From: Rhabditoides inermis
Taxonomy: Eukaryota; Nematoda; Chromadorea; Rhabditida; Rhabditidae
DNA: 64,000 bases
Assembly (NCBI GenBank): GCA_963966185.1
Contig: CAWZYM010000252.1
Span: 207,501 to 271,500 of the forward strand
Direction: 5' to 3'
Of this stretch, positions 48,131-57,625 are shown piece after piece; the stretch's first letter is position 1, and every line of letters begins with the position of its first letter. The notes under the pieces were generated by a model. It was given only the letters and a program-made list of their open reading frames with translations. It searched no databases and was not told where the DNA came from. The translations under genes were made by a program, and so were the position numbers.

Positions 48131-48199
48131 ATTAAGGGCGGCGCGCAGCGCCGCCCGTTTGTTTTGATCTTTGACGCGCGCAGCGCGTCACCCCCAAGG
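48131..48199. mobile_element. Twin-hairpin element, copy 2
   Basis: Same layout as 46901-46970. Stem 1 GGGCGGCGC is at 48136-48144 and 48148-48156. Stem 2 TGACGCGC is at 48172-48179 and 48183-48190, with the same GCA loop. In stem 2 a G-C pair of copy 1 is A-T here, so both sides changed together. It lies about 105 bases after the last recognisable lipase exon. Confidence 0.65.
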
Positions 48200-48925
48200 C
48201 ATACTCAATTTCCTCTATCCCAATACGATATACTCCATAGTATTTGTTTTTTTTGTTAAAATATCATTTGACAAGACCTATGAGTATGATTCGAGAAATA
48301 AATATCGGTTGCGGCATCCAAAATATCCAAGACAACTTTTTCGCTCATTCTGCCACTAAACGTGTTTACGACGACGACGACGAATAACGACGACGGTGTG
48401 CATCACGTAAGCCCCGCCCACTGCACTCTGCGCTCATTGGTCGCTCGGCCCACTGTCTGTGCAATCTGATTGGCCGAACGCTCATGCCCCGCCTTTCGCT
48501 CAGCCACTCTCACATCCCGACCGCTTGGCTCTCTCACAAGCGCACGCTCTCTGCGCGCTCTCTCTTTCTCGTGCGAGCCAGAATGGGCAGCCGGCCTGAA
48601 ATCAAATGGATCGATCGGTGAGGAGAGGGCGAGTGAGAGAGCTCGGAAGTTAAAGAACGTGCGAATAGCGGAGGAGCAGAACAGTGCGGGTAAGGCTGCT
48701 TTGATCTCTGTGCCACAACTTCCCAATTCTAACAGTAATACTACCATTAGCATAATATAATAAGGAAGATCAGTTTAACGCACTCGGCTCTGCAATTACA
48801 ATTCATGACCGAGGTTTCAGTGGCTCAAAATCTAATAAAGTGTTTTATATGATACGTATGTGCATACAAAAATGATTCCAGAAGCAACATTCGAATTCAT
48901 TTGCAAACATTCGCATAACATTCGC
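48200..48925. other. No supportable gene
   Basis: Contains a short (ACG)n stretch near 48368 and a GC-rich region near 48403-48700 with overlapping frames on both strands. None shows a family motif or splice pattern. Confidence 0.5.
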
Positions 48926-48926
48926 A

Positions 48927-49295
48927 AAACAAACTGGCAGGTAAGAAGATCGAACGCGCCTGGTTCGTACCAGTACGCCCTCACCCTACCACTTGAGCTA
49001 TTCCACATCATGATGAAACTTCTTTGAGAATATGGGGTGGCTAGCGCAGTGGATGTGCGCGCAGCTATCAGCTATCATGCGGAAGGTCCCGAGTTCAATC
49101 CTCTCGGCGGCCAATGATGTACCGCTAGTCACGGTAGAGTTACAGTCTGTGACGTCATCTGATCCAAATTCATTGCATTAATCGATGGACCCCTTGTAAG
49201 CAGCTAGCGATTTGTACTCGAGAGCCTTAGGTCAGTCCCCTTATTGGCTAGGTCGACGGTTGTATAACTTGAAACTGCTGATAAACAAACTGGCA
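48927..49295. mobile_element. SINE-like segment with tRNA-like boxes between 13-bp direct repeats
   Basis: AAACAAACTGGCA occurs at 48927-48939 and again at 49283-49295. Between them, a minus-strand tRNA-like stretch (about 49009-48945) has TAGCTCAAGTGG (A box) and GTTCGATC (B box). A plus-strand one (about 49026-49110) has TGGCTAGCGCAGTGG and GAGTTCAATCC. Neither folds into a proper tRNA. The direct repeats may be a target-site duplication. Confidence 0.55.
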
Positions 49296-49351
49296 ATTAG
49301 GAAATGACACCAGGCACCATGACACCAGACACCACGACACCATGACACCAT
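49296..49351. repeat. Left flank of the LTR array: GACACCA-type satellite
   Basis: Repeats of GACACCA/CACGACACCATGACACC lead directly into the first LTR. The last five bases, ACCAT (49347-49351), are the left target-site duplicate. Confidence 0.8.
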
Positions 49352-50079
49352 TGTCGTGCCGACGCTCCAACGTACATATACACTATCATACTACGCTATC
49401 ACACCAGCAATGATCATATGTCATGCCTAACCGTTATCGAAAACCGATATGCACATTTCCTATTGGTGAGGGGGGAATGTCGCGACCGCACATTGATGCA
49501 GTCACGACTTGGCTACAACCACTACCGTATCTATCATATACATCCAAGACGACCAGGATCATAATGCAATTATAAGAACTATATTTATCGCGAACAAATG
49601 CAAAGCGAACTGGGAAACTAGCACACTACAATGCACTGCTGGTACGCCGCGGTCTTCCCTTCTGTCGTCGCGTCGCGTGTGCACTGTCTGCACCCTCTCG
49701 TGCACATCGTGCCGATCTCGGCCCCGCCCACGCGAAGCTCCGCCCCTGGAAGAAGATTTGGTCACCGAGGATTCTACGCCATTCCAGTTCCAGGTTTTCC
49801 CCCAGTAGGTCGTCAGGTTTCTTAGTTCCCTAGTGCCCCCCAGTGTCCAGGTTTCCCAGGTTTCCCTAGTGTTTTCCCTATACTGACCGCGACTCCGCTC
49901 GCTGTCTTGTGTTCGTGTTTGTTGTACTGTAGACTATTGTTTGTATTGTTTGTTTGTTGCCTACGTGAATACATATTCGTGCTACCATTTGGTTGCCTTT
50001 TATTGCTTTCACATTGCATTGATTACACTGATCTACACAATAGATTAGTACTTGATTCCGCCGCTGTCAGGTCACTTTA
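49352..50079 (+). repeat. LTR 1 (728 bp)
   Basis: Starts TGTCGTGCC and ends TCACTTTA. Identical, as far as I can read, to 53489-54216 and 57626-58353. The end was fixed by three facts: identity to the other LTRs stops there, the primer-binding TGG follows, and the ACCAT duplicate follows LTR 3. Confidence 0.93.
49470..49482 (+). other. PPT/LTR-start-like sequence inside the LTR
   Basis: GGGGGGAATGTCG at 49470-49482 repeats the junction seen at the true 3' end of the internal region (GGGGGGAA then TGTCG at 53481-53493). It recurs in the other LTRs at 53607 and 57744. It suggests an older LTR boundary 126 bp inside the present one. Confidence 0.6.
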
Positions 50080-50091
50080 TGGTGCATCGGC
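50080..50091 (+). other. Primer-binding site, probably glycine tRNA
   Basis: TGGTGCATCGGC begins immediately after LTR 1 and is complementary to a tRNA 3' end reading GATGCACCA, the pattern expected of tRNA-Gly. The match ends after about 12 bases. The same site follows LTR 2 at 54217. Confidence 0.7.
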
Positions 50092-50386
50092 TTTGGTGAA
50101 AACCCAGGTCAGCCCGTCTCATTCCTGAACCTATATATTGCTATTACCTGCTACAACCGCCACCACACGGTTACCACTATTTACTATCGCTACCGCCACC
50201 ATACGGTTCCATATTACGTCATCCCGCTAGATCGCAAGTACATACGCGGTAACCACCCACTGCACAATTATCGATTGAATTTTCGAAAGCAGAATTCAAT
50301 CGCTACCCACCTCCCACGGTCGCTCTCCACTCCATCGATCCCCGCATCCGCTTGCCACCCGTCGTCGTTTACCACTCCTGCAAAAA

Positions 50387-52105
50387 ATGACTAATGATTG
50401 TGTCAGGCCGGGTGATAAGGGCGTGCTAACGAGGTACAAGAACAAGCTGATTGATGTTACCGCGCAAGCAAAGGCGGTGTACGAAGACTCGCAATCTACC
50501 AACACTCGCCGCGCGGTCATGCTCACCGCCCTCACCAACGCGTTCGATAAGCTAGTTGCCAAGCGCACCGAGATCGAGAACGAGGCGTATGCTAATGACC
50601 AGGCGACCGAGTTCAACACCTATGACAACACCGAGCAGTTCGCTGACCACATCAGTGCCGCGGAAGACATGATCGAATTCGCGCAGGCATGCGACATTGA
50701 GCGCAAGACCATGAAAGAGGAAGAGCGCGAGAATGAGCTGCATGAGAAGCAGCGCGAGCTGCTCAACGCGCAGATCAACGTGCAGATGGCACTCACCCAG
50801 CAGCAGCAGATGTCCGTCTCGCAGGCGTCCGTCCACCACCACGCAACCGGCAACCCGCAGCTAGTCGCGCCTGAAAATAAAATGCGAATCAATATGAAAC
50901 CGATCGAGGTGCCCCCCTTCGACGGAACCCCCGAGGGTTACCAGCAGTTCTGGGATGTCTATGAGAACGTGGTGCACACCCGCACTGACATGGGTGACAC
51001 CGAGAAACTGCTGTACCTCATCAACCGCTGCGCCGCTGACCCCGCACTTGCCGCATCCCTCCCCCGCCAGGGAGCCCAGTACGCTACCGCAATTGCTATG
51101 CTAAAGAAAAAATATGACAACCCGGTTGAGACCCAGCACCGTCTGTGGCGCAAACTAGAACAGATGGAAGCAGCCACCGACAACGACAACAGCATCAAGA
51201 ACCGCGCCAACTTCACCCAGTGCCAGCTACTTCTTGACGCAGTCAAGCGCAGCAGCAGTCTCATGCGAGACAATCAGAAAGACCCCGCCCTCTCAGCCAT
51301 GTCGCAGCGCATCATCTTGCCTAAGTTCTCGCAGCGCGTACAATATGAGGTGCAGAAGATTATTACCGAGATGAGCAGCGAGGGCAACGTACTCTCTGTC
51401 GACGAGACAATGGCGCTCATCGACAAAAACATCCGCGTTGATGAAGACATCCTACAAGTGCAGACCCACAAGGTCAAGGAGGAGACTGTGTGCCTGGCGC
51501 GCAACAGCCCCTCCCACCGCATGAGCACCAGCGCGCACCACAACAACAACCAGCAGGCGCACCACGCACCTCACAACACCACCCCAATCGCCAACCACCC
51601 TGCCGACCGCTGTCTGCTTTGTTACAGTACCAGCCACCACGCCAGCTCGTGCAACAACAACCACTTGTGCTATGCGCTCATGCAGGTTGTGCGTCTATCT
51701 CGCGCATGTGCGAAGTGTTTCCAAATCGGACACACTTCTTCTACGTGTTCGTGGAACAACTGCAACAATTGCAATGGTCCGCACAACACGCGCATCTGCT
51801 ACAAGCAAGTGAACAACAACCACACGCGCAACAAGTCGCAGTACAACAACAACAACGACCACAATGCGAACAAGTACAACAACACCACCACAACCGGCTA
51901 CACCCCCACCAACGCGCGCCCCCAATACATCCACACGAGACAAGATAACTACTCACCTGTCCATGACGACGCACTGCTCGACCACGCCGATCTTGTCGAG
52001 CACGCCCCTGTGCCCAATACGGACGGCGACCGCCCCGCGGCCCGGCCGGACGAGGAGAAATGCGAGGCAGGCCTGAATGGAGAAATTGACAACTTTCGCT
52101 ACTAA
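50387..52105 (+). CDS. Gag-like protein of retroelement unit 1
   Basis: 572 residues. Residues 1-160 are helical and charged. Residues about 165-335 form a DUF1759-type Pao gag domain (IEVPPFDGTPEGYQQFWDVY and the following helices). Three zinc knuckles lie near residues 405-470: CLLCYSTSHHASSC and CAKCFQIGHTSSTC (CX2CX4HX4C) and CNNCNGPHNTRIC (shorter spacing). The C terminus is Asn-rich, then acidic. It expectedly assembles particles and binds RNA. The frame is intact and ends overlapping the next frame by 29 bases. Confidence 0.9.
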   Translation: MTNDCVRPGDKGVLTRYKNKLIDVTAQAKAVYEDSQSTNTRRAVMLTALTNAFDKLVAKRTEIENEAYANDQATEFNTYDNTEQFADHISAAEDMIEFAQACDIERKTMKEEERENELHEKQRELLNAQINVQMALTQQQQMSVSQASVHHHATGNPQLVAPENKMRINMKPIEVPPFDGTPEGYQQFWDVYENVVHTRTDMGDTEKLLYLINRCAADPALAASLPRQGAQYATAIAMLKKKYDNPVETQHRLWRKLEQMEAATDNDNSIKNRANFTQCQLLLDAVKRSSSLMRDNQKDPALSAMSQRIILPKFSQRVQYEVQKIITEMSSEGNVLSVDETMALIDKNIRVDEDILQVQTHKVKEETVCLARNSPSHRMSTSAHHNNNQQAHHAPHNTTPIANHPADRCLLCYSTSHHASSCNNNHLCYALMQVVRLSRACAKCFQIGHTSSTCSWNNCNNCNGPHNTRICYKQVNNNHTRNKSQYNNNNDHNANKYNNTTTTGYTPTNARPQYIHTRQDNYSPVHDDALLDHADLVEHAPVPNTDGDRPAARPDEEKCEAGLNGEIDNFRY

Positions 52106-52919
52106 GCCATATCACATCGCGCAACCAGCATCACACAACAAGATAAAAGCAATAAATGAAATAAGTCAACAACCTAACCAACCTAGCCCACTCCCCTGCC
52201 GCACCCCTGCATCACCGCCACCAACCTACACAGCAGCATTGACCACTACAACAAATGATGCTACTCGCAATGATAAAATAATCAATGACCAACTCAACCC
52301 GATACAGCCACACAACAAAACCGCTCACAATCCAGCTGACCACACTCGTGGCCTCATTATTCACAATATACATTCATCACATCGGCTAAACGGACCAGAC
52401 ATGTTACGAGAAAACGCGCACACGTGGGGCGACCCAGTGAAAATAAGCGAGCGATGCGAAAATCACATTCACATGCTGCAGCAGCCGGCGATCGATAATG
52501 CGCGGCGAGAACAGCTGATCGAAACGATCGACCTCTCCCGCCACTCCTCTCTCACAAAAGCGATCCATTCACTCTGCCGCGCAAAGACATTCGGCATGCG
52601 ATTGTTGCAGAAGATAAAACCAACACACGAAAACGACATTGACTGGAATACGCGTACAGTAACCGCACAACAATACGATCACATCTACAACATACTGCTA
52701 CGAGACCATCAGAATGCATACCAAATTAACGCCGCGAACGTGAAATATGCACATCTATTCCCTATCATTGCTACAGACGGGATATGGCGGACAGCCAGGA
52801 GACTGGACAACGCTGTCTTTCTATCGCCACATACACGCGCGCCGCCGATTGTGGACGGCAAATCACACCTCGCATTGCTGATCGCTCGTTATCATCACGA
52901 GAAGTGTATGCACAGCTGA
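52077..52919 (+). CDS. Second frame of unit 1: pre-integrase remnant
   Basis: 280 residues, starting inside the end of gag in the +1 frame, so it may be made by frameshifting or reinitiation. The first 90 residues are Pro/Thr/Asn-rich with no motif. The last 60 (from DGIWRTARRL to the stop) match the segment just before and into the H2C2 zinc finger of BEL/Pao integrases, ending after the two histidines. Protease, reverse transcriptase and RNase H are missing, apparently by an internal deletion. Confidence 0.75.
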   Translation: MEKLTTFATKPYHIAQPASHNKIKAINEISQQPNQPSPLPCRTPASPPPTYTAALTTTTNDATRNDKIINDQLNPIQPHNKTAHNPADHTRGLIIHNIHSSHRLNGPDMLRENAHTWGDPVKISERCENHIHMLQQPAIDNARREQLIETIDLSRHSSLTKAIHSLCRAKTFGMRLLQKIKPTHENDIDWNTRTVTAQQYDHIYNILLRDHQNAYQINAANVKYAHLFPIIATDGIWRTARRLDNAVFLSPHTRAPPIVDGKSHLALLIARYHHEKCMHS

Positions 52920-52958
52920 CCGAACGCTACAGTAACTTTCATTCGTCAGTGCGTCTAG

Positions 52959-53111
52959 ATGACAGTAGCTCGCCAAACAGCGCGTAAAGTACTCAATCGC
53001 TGCACAATTTGCAAAGGAGAAAATAATCGTACTGTCGAAAGGACGCGAGAAGGAACGAGCAATCAACCACCTCTATCCATTAGAGATAGATTCCGTTTCG
53101 AAATCAGATGA
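52959..53111 (+). pseudogene. Integrase zinc-finger fragment of unit 1, other frame
   Basis: A 50-codon frame with CTIC, the C-x-x-C half of an H2C2 finger, lying about 100 bases after the histidine half ends at the stop at 52919. The two halves are in different frames, so integrase is broken here. No catalytic core follows. The same fragment recurs 4,137 bp downstream. Confidence 0.6.
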
Positions 53112-53480
53112 ATCCACTACTCAGAATTCGCAAGCGTCAACAACACCACAACACTACACACCGCCATTGACAAGTGCGGCTGCAAGGATAGCGCGCAACA
53201 GTTAATCCAACGAGAATCACACCGATATCAAATGATGTAGCTTGCCATTCGCCCCTCCTCTTGACTGCAATAAGCCCGTGACATGATCATTCGCCAACAC
53301 AACGACAGCGTCACACAAACATCATTCACATATTCCGCGACCAAACTACATTTGATATATATCTGCTACACGTTGGAGAAGTCAGGCGCTTTACCCTCTC
53401 TTGCCTCCCCACACTCTTCCCTTTTCGCGTGGGGTCATATCTGTTTTCTTGCATGATCCCGCTTTGCCCTTTCTTCGCGT

Positions 53481-53488
53481 GGGGGGAA
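53481..53488 (+). other. Polypurine tract of unit 1
   Basis: GGGGGGAA directly before LTR 2. The equivalent for unit 2 is 57618-57625. Confidence 0.8.
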
Positions 53489-54216
53489 TGTCGTGCCGAC
53501 GCTCCAACGTACATATACACTATCATACTACGCTATCACACCAGCAATGATCATATGTCATGCCTAACCGTTATCGAAAACCGATATGCACATTTCCTAT
53601 TGGTGAGGGGGGAATGTCGCGACCGCACATTGATGCAGTCACGACTTGGCTACAACCACTACCGTATCTATCATATACATCCAAGACGACCAGGATCATA
53701 ATGCAATTATAAGAACTATATTTATCGCGAACAAATGCAAAGCGAACTGGGAAACTAGCACACTACAATGCACTGCTGGTACGCCGCGGTCTTCCCTTCT
53801 GTCGTCGCGTCGCGTGTGCACTGTCTGCACCCTCTCGTGCACATCGTGCCGATCTCGGCCCCGCCCACGCGAAGCTCCGCCCCTGGAAGAAGATTTGGTC
53901 ACCGAGGATTCTACGCCATTCCAGTTCCAGGTTTTCCCCCAGTAGGTCGTCAGGTTTCTTAGTTCCCTAGTGCCCCCCAGTGTCCAGGTTTCCCAGGTTT
54001 CCCTAGTGTTTTCCCTATACTGACCGCGACTCCGCTCGCTGTCTTGTGTTCGTGTTTGTTGTACTGTAGACTATTGTTTGTATTGTTTGTTTGTTGCCTA
54101 CGTGAATACATATTCGTGCTACCATTTGGTTGCCTTTTATTGCTTTCACATTGCATTGATTACACTGATCTACACAATAGATTAGTACTTGATTCCGCCG
54201 CTGTCAGGTCACTTTA
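53489..54216 (+). repeat. LTR 2 (728 bp), shared by both units
   Basis: Serves as 3' LTR of unit 1 and 5' LTR of unit 2. Offset exactly 4,137 bp from LTR 1. No target duplication is expected or seen beside it. Confidence 0.93.
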
Positions 54217-54523
54217 TGGTGCATCGGCTTTGGTGAAAACCCAGGTCAGCCCGTCTCATTCCTGAACCTATATATTGCTATTACCTGCTACAACCGCCAC
54301 CACACGGTTACCACTATTTACTATCGCTACCGCCACCATACGGTTCCATATTACGTCATCCCGCTAGATCGCAAGTACATACGCGGTAACCACCCACTGC
54401 ACAATTATCGATTGAATTTTCGAAAGCAGAATTCAATCGCTACCCACCTCCCACGGTCGCTCTCCACTCCATCGATCCCCGCATCCGCTTGCCACCCGTC
54501 GTCGTTTACCACTCCTGCAAAAA

Positions 54524-56242
54524 ATGACTAATGATTGTGTCAGGCCGGGTGATAAGGGCGTGCTAACGAGGTACAAGAACAAGCTGATTGATGTTACCGC
54601 GCAAGCAAAGGCGGTGTACGAAGACTCGCAATCTACCAACACTCGCCGCGCGGTCATGCTCACCGCCCTCACCAACGCGTTCGATAAGCTAGTTGCCAAG
54701 CGCACCGAGATCGAGAACGAGGCGTATGCTAATGACCAGGCGACCGAGTTCAACACCTATGACAACACCGAGCAGTTCGCTGACCACATCAGTGCCGCGG
54801 AAGACATGATCGAATTCGCGCAGGCATGCGACATTGAGCGCAAGACCATGAAAGAGGAAGAGCGCGAGAATGAGCTGCATGAGAAGCAGCGCGAGCTGCT
54901 CAACGCGCAGATCAACGTGCAGATGGCACTCACCCAGCAGCAGCAGATGTCCGTCTCGCAGGCGTCCGTCCACCACCACGCAACCGGCAACCCGCAGCTA
55001 GTCGCGCCTGAAAATAAAATGCGAATCAATATGAAACCGATCGAGGTGCCCCCCTTCGACGGAACCCCCGAGGGTTACCAGCAGTTCTGGGATGTCTATG
55101 AGAACGTGGTGCACACCCGCACTGACATGGGTGACACCGAGAAACTGCTGTACCTCATCAACCGCTGCGCCGCTGACCCCGCACTTGCCGCATCCCTCCC
55201 CCGCCAGGGAGCCCAGTACGCTACCGCAATTGCTATGCTAAAGAAAAAATATGACAACCCGGTTGAGACCCAGCACCGTCTGTGGCGCAAACTAGAACAG
55301 ATGGAAGCAGCCACCGACAACGACAACAGCATCAAGAACCGCGCCAACTTCACCCAGTGCCAGCTACTTCTTGACGCAGTCAAGCGCAGCAGCAGTCTCA
55401 TGCGAGACAATCAGAAAGACCCCGCCCTCTCAGCCATGTCGCAGCGCATCATCTTGCCTAAGTTCTCGCAGCGCGTACAATATGAGGTGCAGAAGATTAT
55501 TACCGAGATGAGCAGCGAGGGCAACGTACTCTCTGTCGACGAGACAATGGCGCTCATCGACAAAAACATCCGCGTTGATGAAGACATCCTACAAGTGCAG
55601 ACCCACAAGGTCAAGGAGGAGACTGTGTGCCTGGCGCGCAACAGCCCCTCCCACCGCATGAGCACCAGCGCGCACCACAACAACAACCAGCAGGCGCACC
55701 ACGCACCTCACAACACCACCCCAATCGCCAACCACCCTGCCGACCGCTGTCTGCTTTGTTACAGTACCAGCCACCACGCCAGCTCGTGCAACAACAACCA
55801 CTTGTGCTATGCGCTCATGCAGGTTGTGCGTCTATCTCGCGCATGTGCGAAGTGTTTCCAAATCGGACACACTTCTTCTACGTGTTCGTGGAACAACTGC
55901 AACAATTGCAATGGTCCGCACAACACGCGCATCTGCTACAAGCAAGTGAACAACAACCACACGCGCAACAAGTCGCAGTACAACAACAACAACGACCACA
56001 ATGCGAACAAGTACAACAACACCACCACAACCGGCTACACCCCCACCAACGCGCGCCCCCAATACATCCACACGAGACAAGATAACTACTCACCTGTCCA
56101 TGACGACGCACTGCTCGACCACGCCGATCTTGTCGAGCACGCCCCTGTGCCCAATACGGACGGCGACCGCCCCGCGGCCCGGCCGGACGAGGAGAAATGC
56201 GAGGCAGGCCTGAATGGAGAAATTGACAACTTTCGCTACTAA
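54524..56242 (+). CDS. Gag-like protein of retroelement unit 2
   Basis: 572 residues, the same protein as the unit 1 gag, with DUF1759-type domain and three zinc knuckles. I see no difference from unit 1 in the translated protein, pointing to a very recent duplication or assembly duplication. Confidence 0.9.
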   Translation: MTNDCVRPGDKGVLTRYKNKLIDVTAQAKAVYEDSQSTNTRRAVMLTALTNAFDKLVAKRTEIENEAYANDQATEFNTYDNTEQFADHISAAEDMIEFAQACDIERKTMKEEERENELHEKQRELLNAQINVQMALTQQQQMSVSQASVHHHATGNPQLVAPENKMRINMKPIEVPPFDGTPEGYQQFWDVYENVVHTRTDMGDTEKLLYLINRCAADPALAASLPRQGAQYATAIAMLKKKYDNPVETQHRLWRKLEQMEAATDNDNSIKNRANFTQCQLLLDAVKRSSSLMRDNQKDPALSAMSQRIILPKFSQRVQYEVQKIITEMSSEGNVLSVDETMALIDKNIRVDEDILQVQTHKVKEETVCLARNSPSHRMSTSAHHNNNQQAHHAPHNTTPIANHPADRCLLCYSTSHHASSCNNNHLCYALMQVVRLSRACAKCFQIGHTSSTCSWNNCNNCNGPHNTRICYKQVNNNHTRNKSQYNNNNDHNANKYNNTTTTGYTPTNARPQYIHTRQDNYSPVHDDALLDHADLVEHAPVPNTDGDRPAARPDEEKCEAGLNGEIDNFRY

Positions 56243-57056
56243 GCCATATCACATCGCGCAACCAGCATCACACAACAAGATAAAAGCAATAAATGAAATA
56301 AGTCAACAACCTAACCAACCTAGCCCACTCCCCTGCCGCACCCCTGCATCACCGCCACCAACCTACACAGCAGCATTGACCACTACAACAAATGATGCTA
56401 CTTGCAATGATAAAATAATCAATGACCAACTCAACCCGATACAGCCACACAACAAAACCGCTCACAATCCAGCTGACCACACTCGTGGCCTCATTATTCA
56501 CAATATACATTCATCACATCGGCTAAACGGACCAGACATGTTACGAGAAAACGCGCACACGTGGGGCGACCCAGTGAAAATAAGCGAGCGATGCGAAAAT
56601 CACATTCACATGCTGCAGCAGCCGGCGATCGATAATGCGCGGCGAGAACAGCTGATCGAAACGATCGACCTCTCCCGCCACTCCTCTCTCACAAAAGCGA
56701 TCCATTCACTCTGCCGCGCAAAGACATTCGGCATGCGATTGTTGCAGAAGATAAAACCAACACACGAAAACGACATTGACTGGAATACGCGTACAGTAAC
56801 CGCACAACAATACGATCACATCTACAACATACTGCTACGAGACCATCAGAATGCATACCAAATTAACGCCGCGAACGTGAAATATGCACATCTATTCCCT
56901 ATCATTGCTACAGACGGGATATGGCGGACAGCCAGGAGACTGGACAACGCTGTCTTTCTATCGCCACATACACGCGCGCCGCCGATTGTGGACGGCAAAT
57001 CACACCTCGCATTGCTGATCGCTCGTTATCATCACGAGAAGTGTATGCACAGCTGA
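56214..57056 (+). CDS. Second frame of unit 2: pre-integrase remnant
   Basis: 280 residues, the same as the unit 1 frame except one arginine-to-cysteine change (CGC to TGC, base 56403). This is the only difference I found between the two units. Confidence 0.75.
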   Translation: MEKLTTFATKPYHIAQPASHNKIKAINEISQQPNQPSPLPCRTPASPPPTYTAALTTTTNDATCNDKIINDQLNPIQPHNKTAHNPADHTRGLIIHNIHSSHRLNGPDMLRENAHTWGDPVKISERCENHIHMLQQPAIDNARREQLIETIDLSRHSSLTKAIHSLCRAKTFGMRLLQKIKPTHENDIDWNTRTVTAQQYDHIYNILLRDHQNAYQINAANVKYAHLFPIIATDGIWRTARRLDNAVFLSPHTRAPPIVDGKSHLALLIARYHHEKCMHS

Positions 57057-57095
57057 CCGAACGCTACAGTAACTTTCATTCGTCAGTGCGTCTAG

Positions 57096-57248
57096 ATGAC
57101 AGTAGCTCGCCAAACAGCGCGTAAAGTACTCAATCGCTGCACAATTTGCAAAGGAGAAAATAATCGTACTGTCGAAAGGACGCGAGAAGGAACGAGCAAT
57201 CAACCACCTCTATCCATTAGAGATAGATTCCGTTTCGAAATCAGATGA
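57096..57248 (+). pseudogene. Integrase zinc-finger fragment of unit 2, other frame
   Basis: Same 50-codon fragment with the CTIC half-finger as at 52959-53111, shifted by 4,137 bp. Confidence 0.6.
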
Positions 57249-57625
57249 ATCCACTACTCAGAATTCGCAAGCGTCAACAACACCACAACACTACACACCG
57301 CCATTGACAAGTGCGGCTGCAAGGATAGCGCGCAACAGTTAATCCAACGAGAATCACACCGATATCAAATGATGTAGCTTGCCATTCGCCCCTCCTCTTG
57401 ACTGCAATAAGCCCGTGACATGATCATTCGCCAACACAACGACAGCGTCACACAAACATCATTCACATATTCCGCGACCAAACTACATTTGATATATATC
57501 TGCTACACGTTGGAGAAGTCAGGCGCTTTACCCTCTCTTGCCTCCCCACACTCTTCCCTTTTCGCGTGGGGTCATATCTGTTTTCTTGCATGATCCCGCT
57601 TTGCCCTTTCTTCGCGTGGGGGGAA

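Noticed and set aside
48403..48760. Overlapping 116- and 96-codon frames on opposite strands
   Set aside because: GC-rich chance frames without motifs or exon structure.
50296..52124. Minus-strand and +2 frames across the gag gene (repeated at 54433-56261)
   Set aside because: Shadows of the gag coding frame; identical in both units because the DNA is duplicated.
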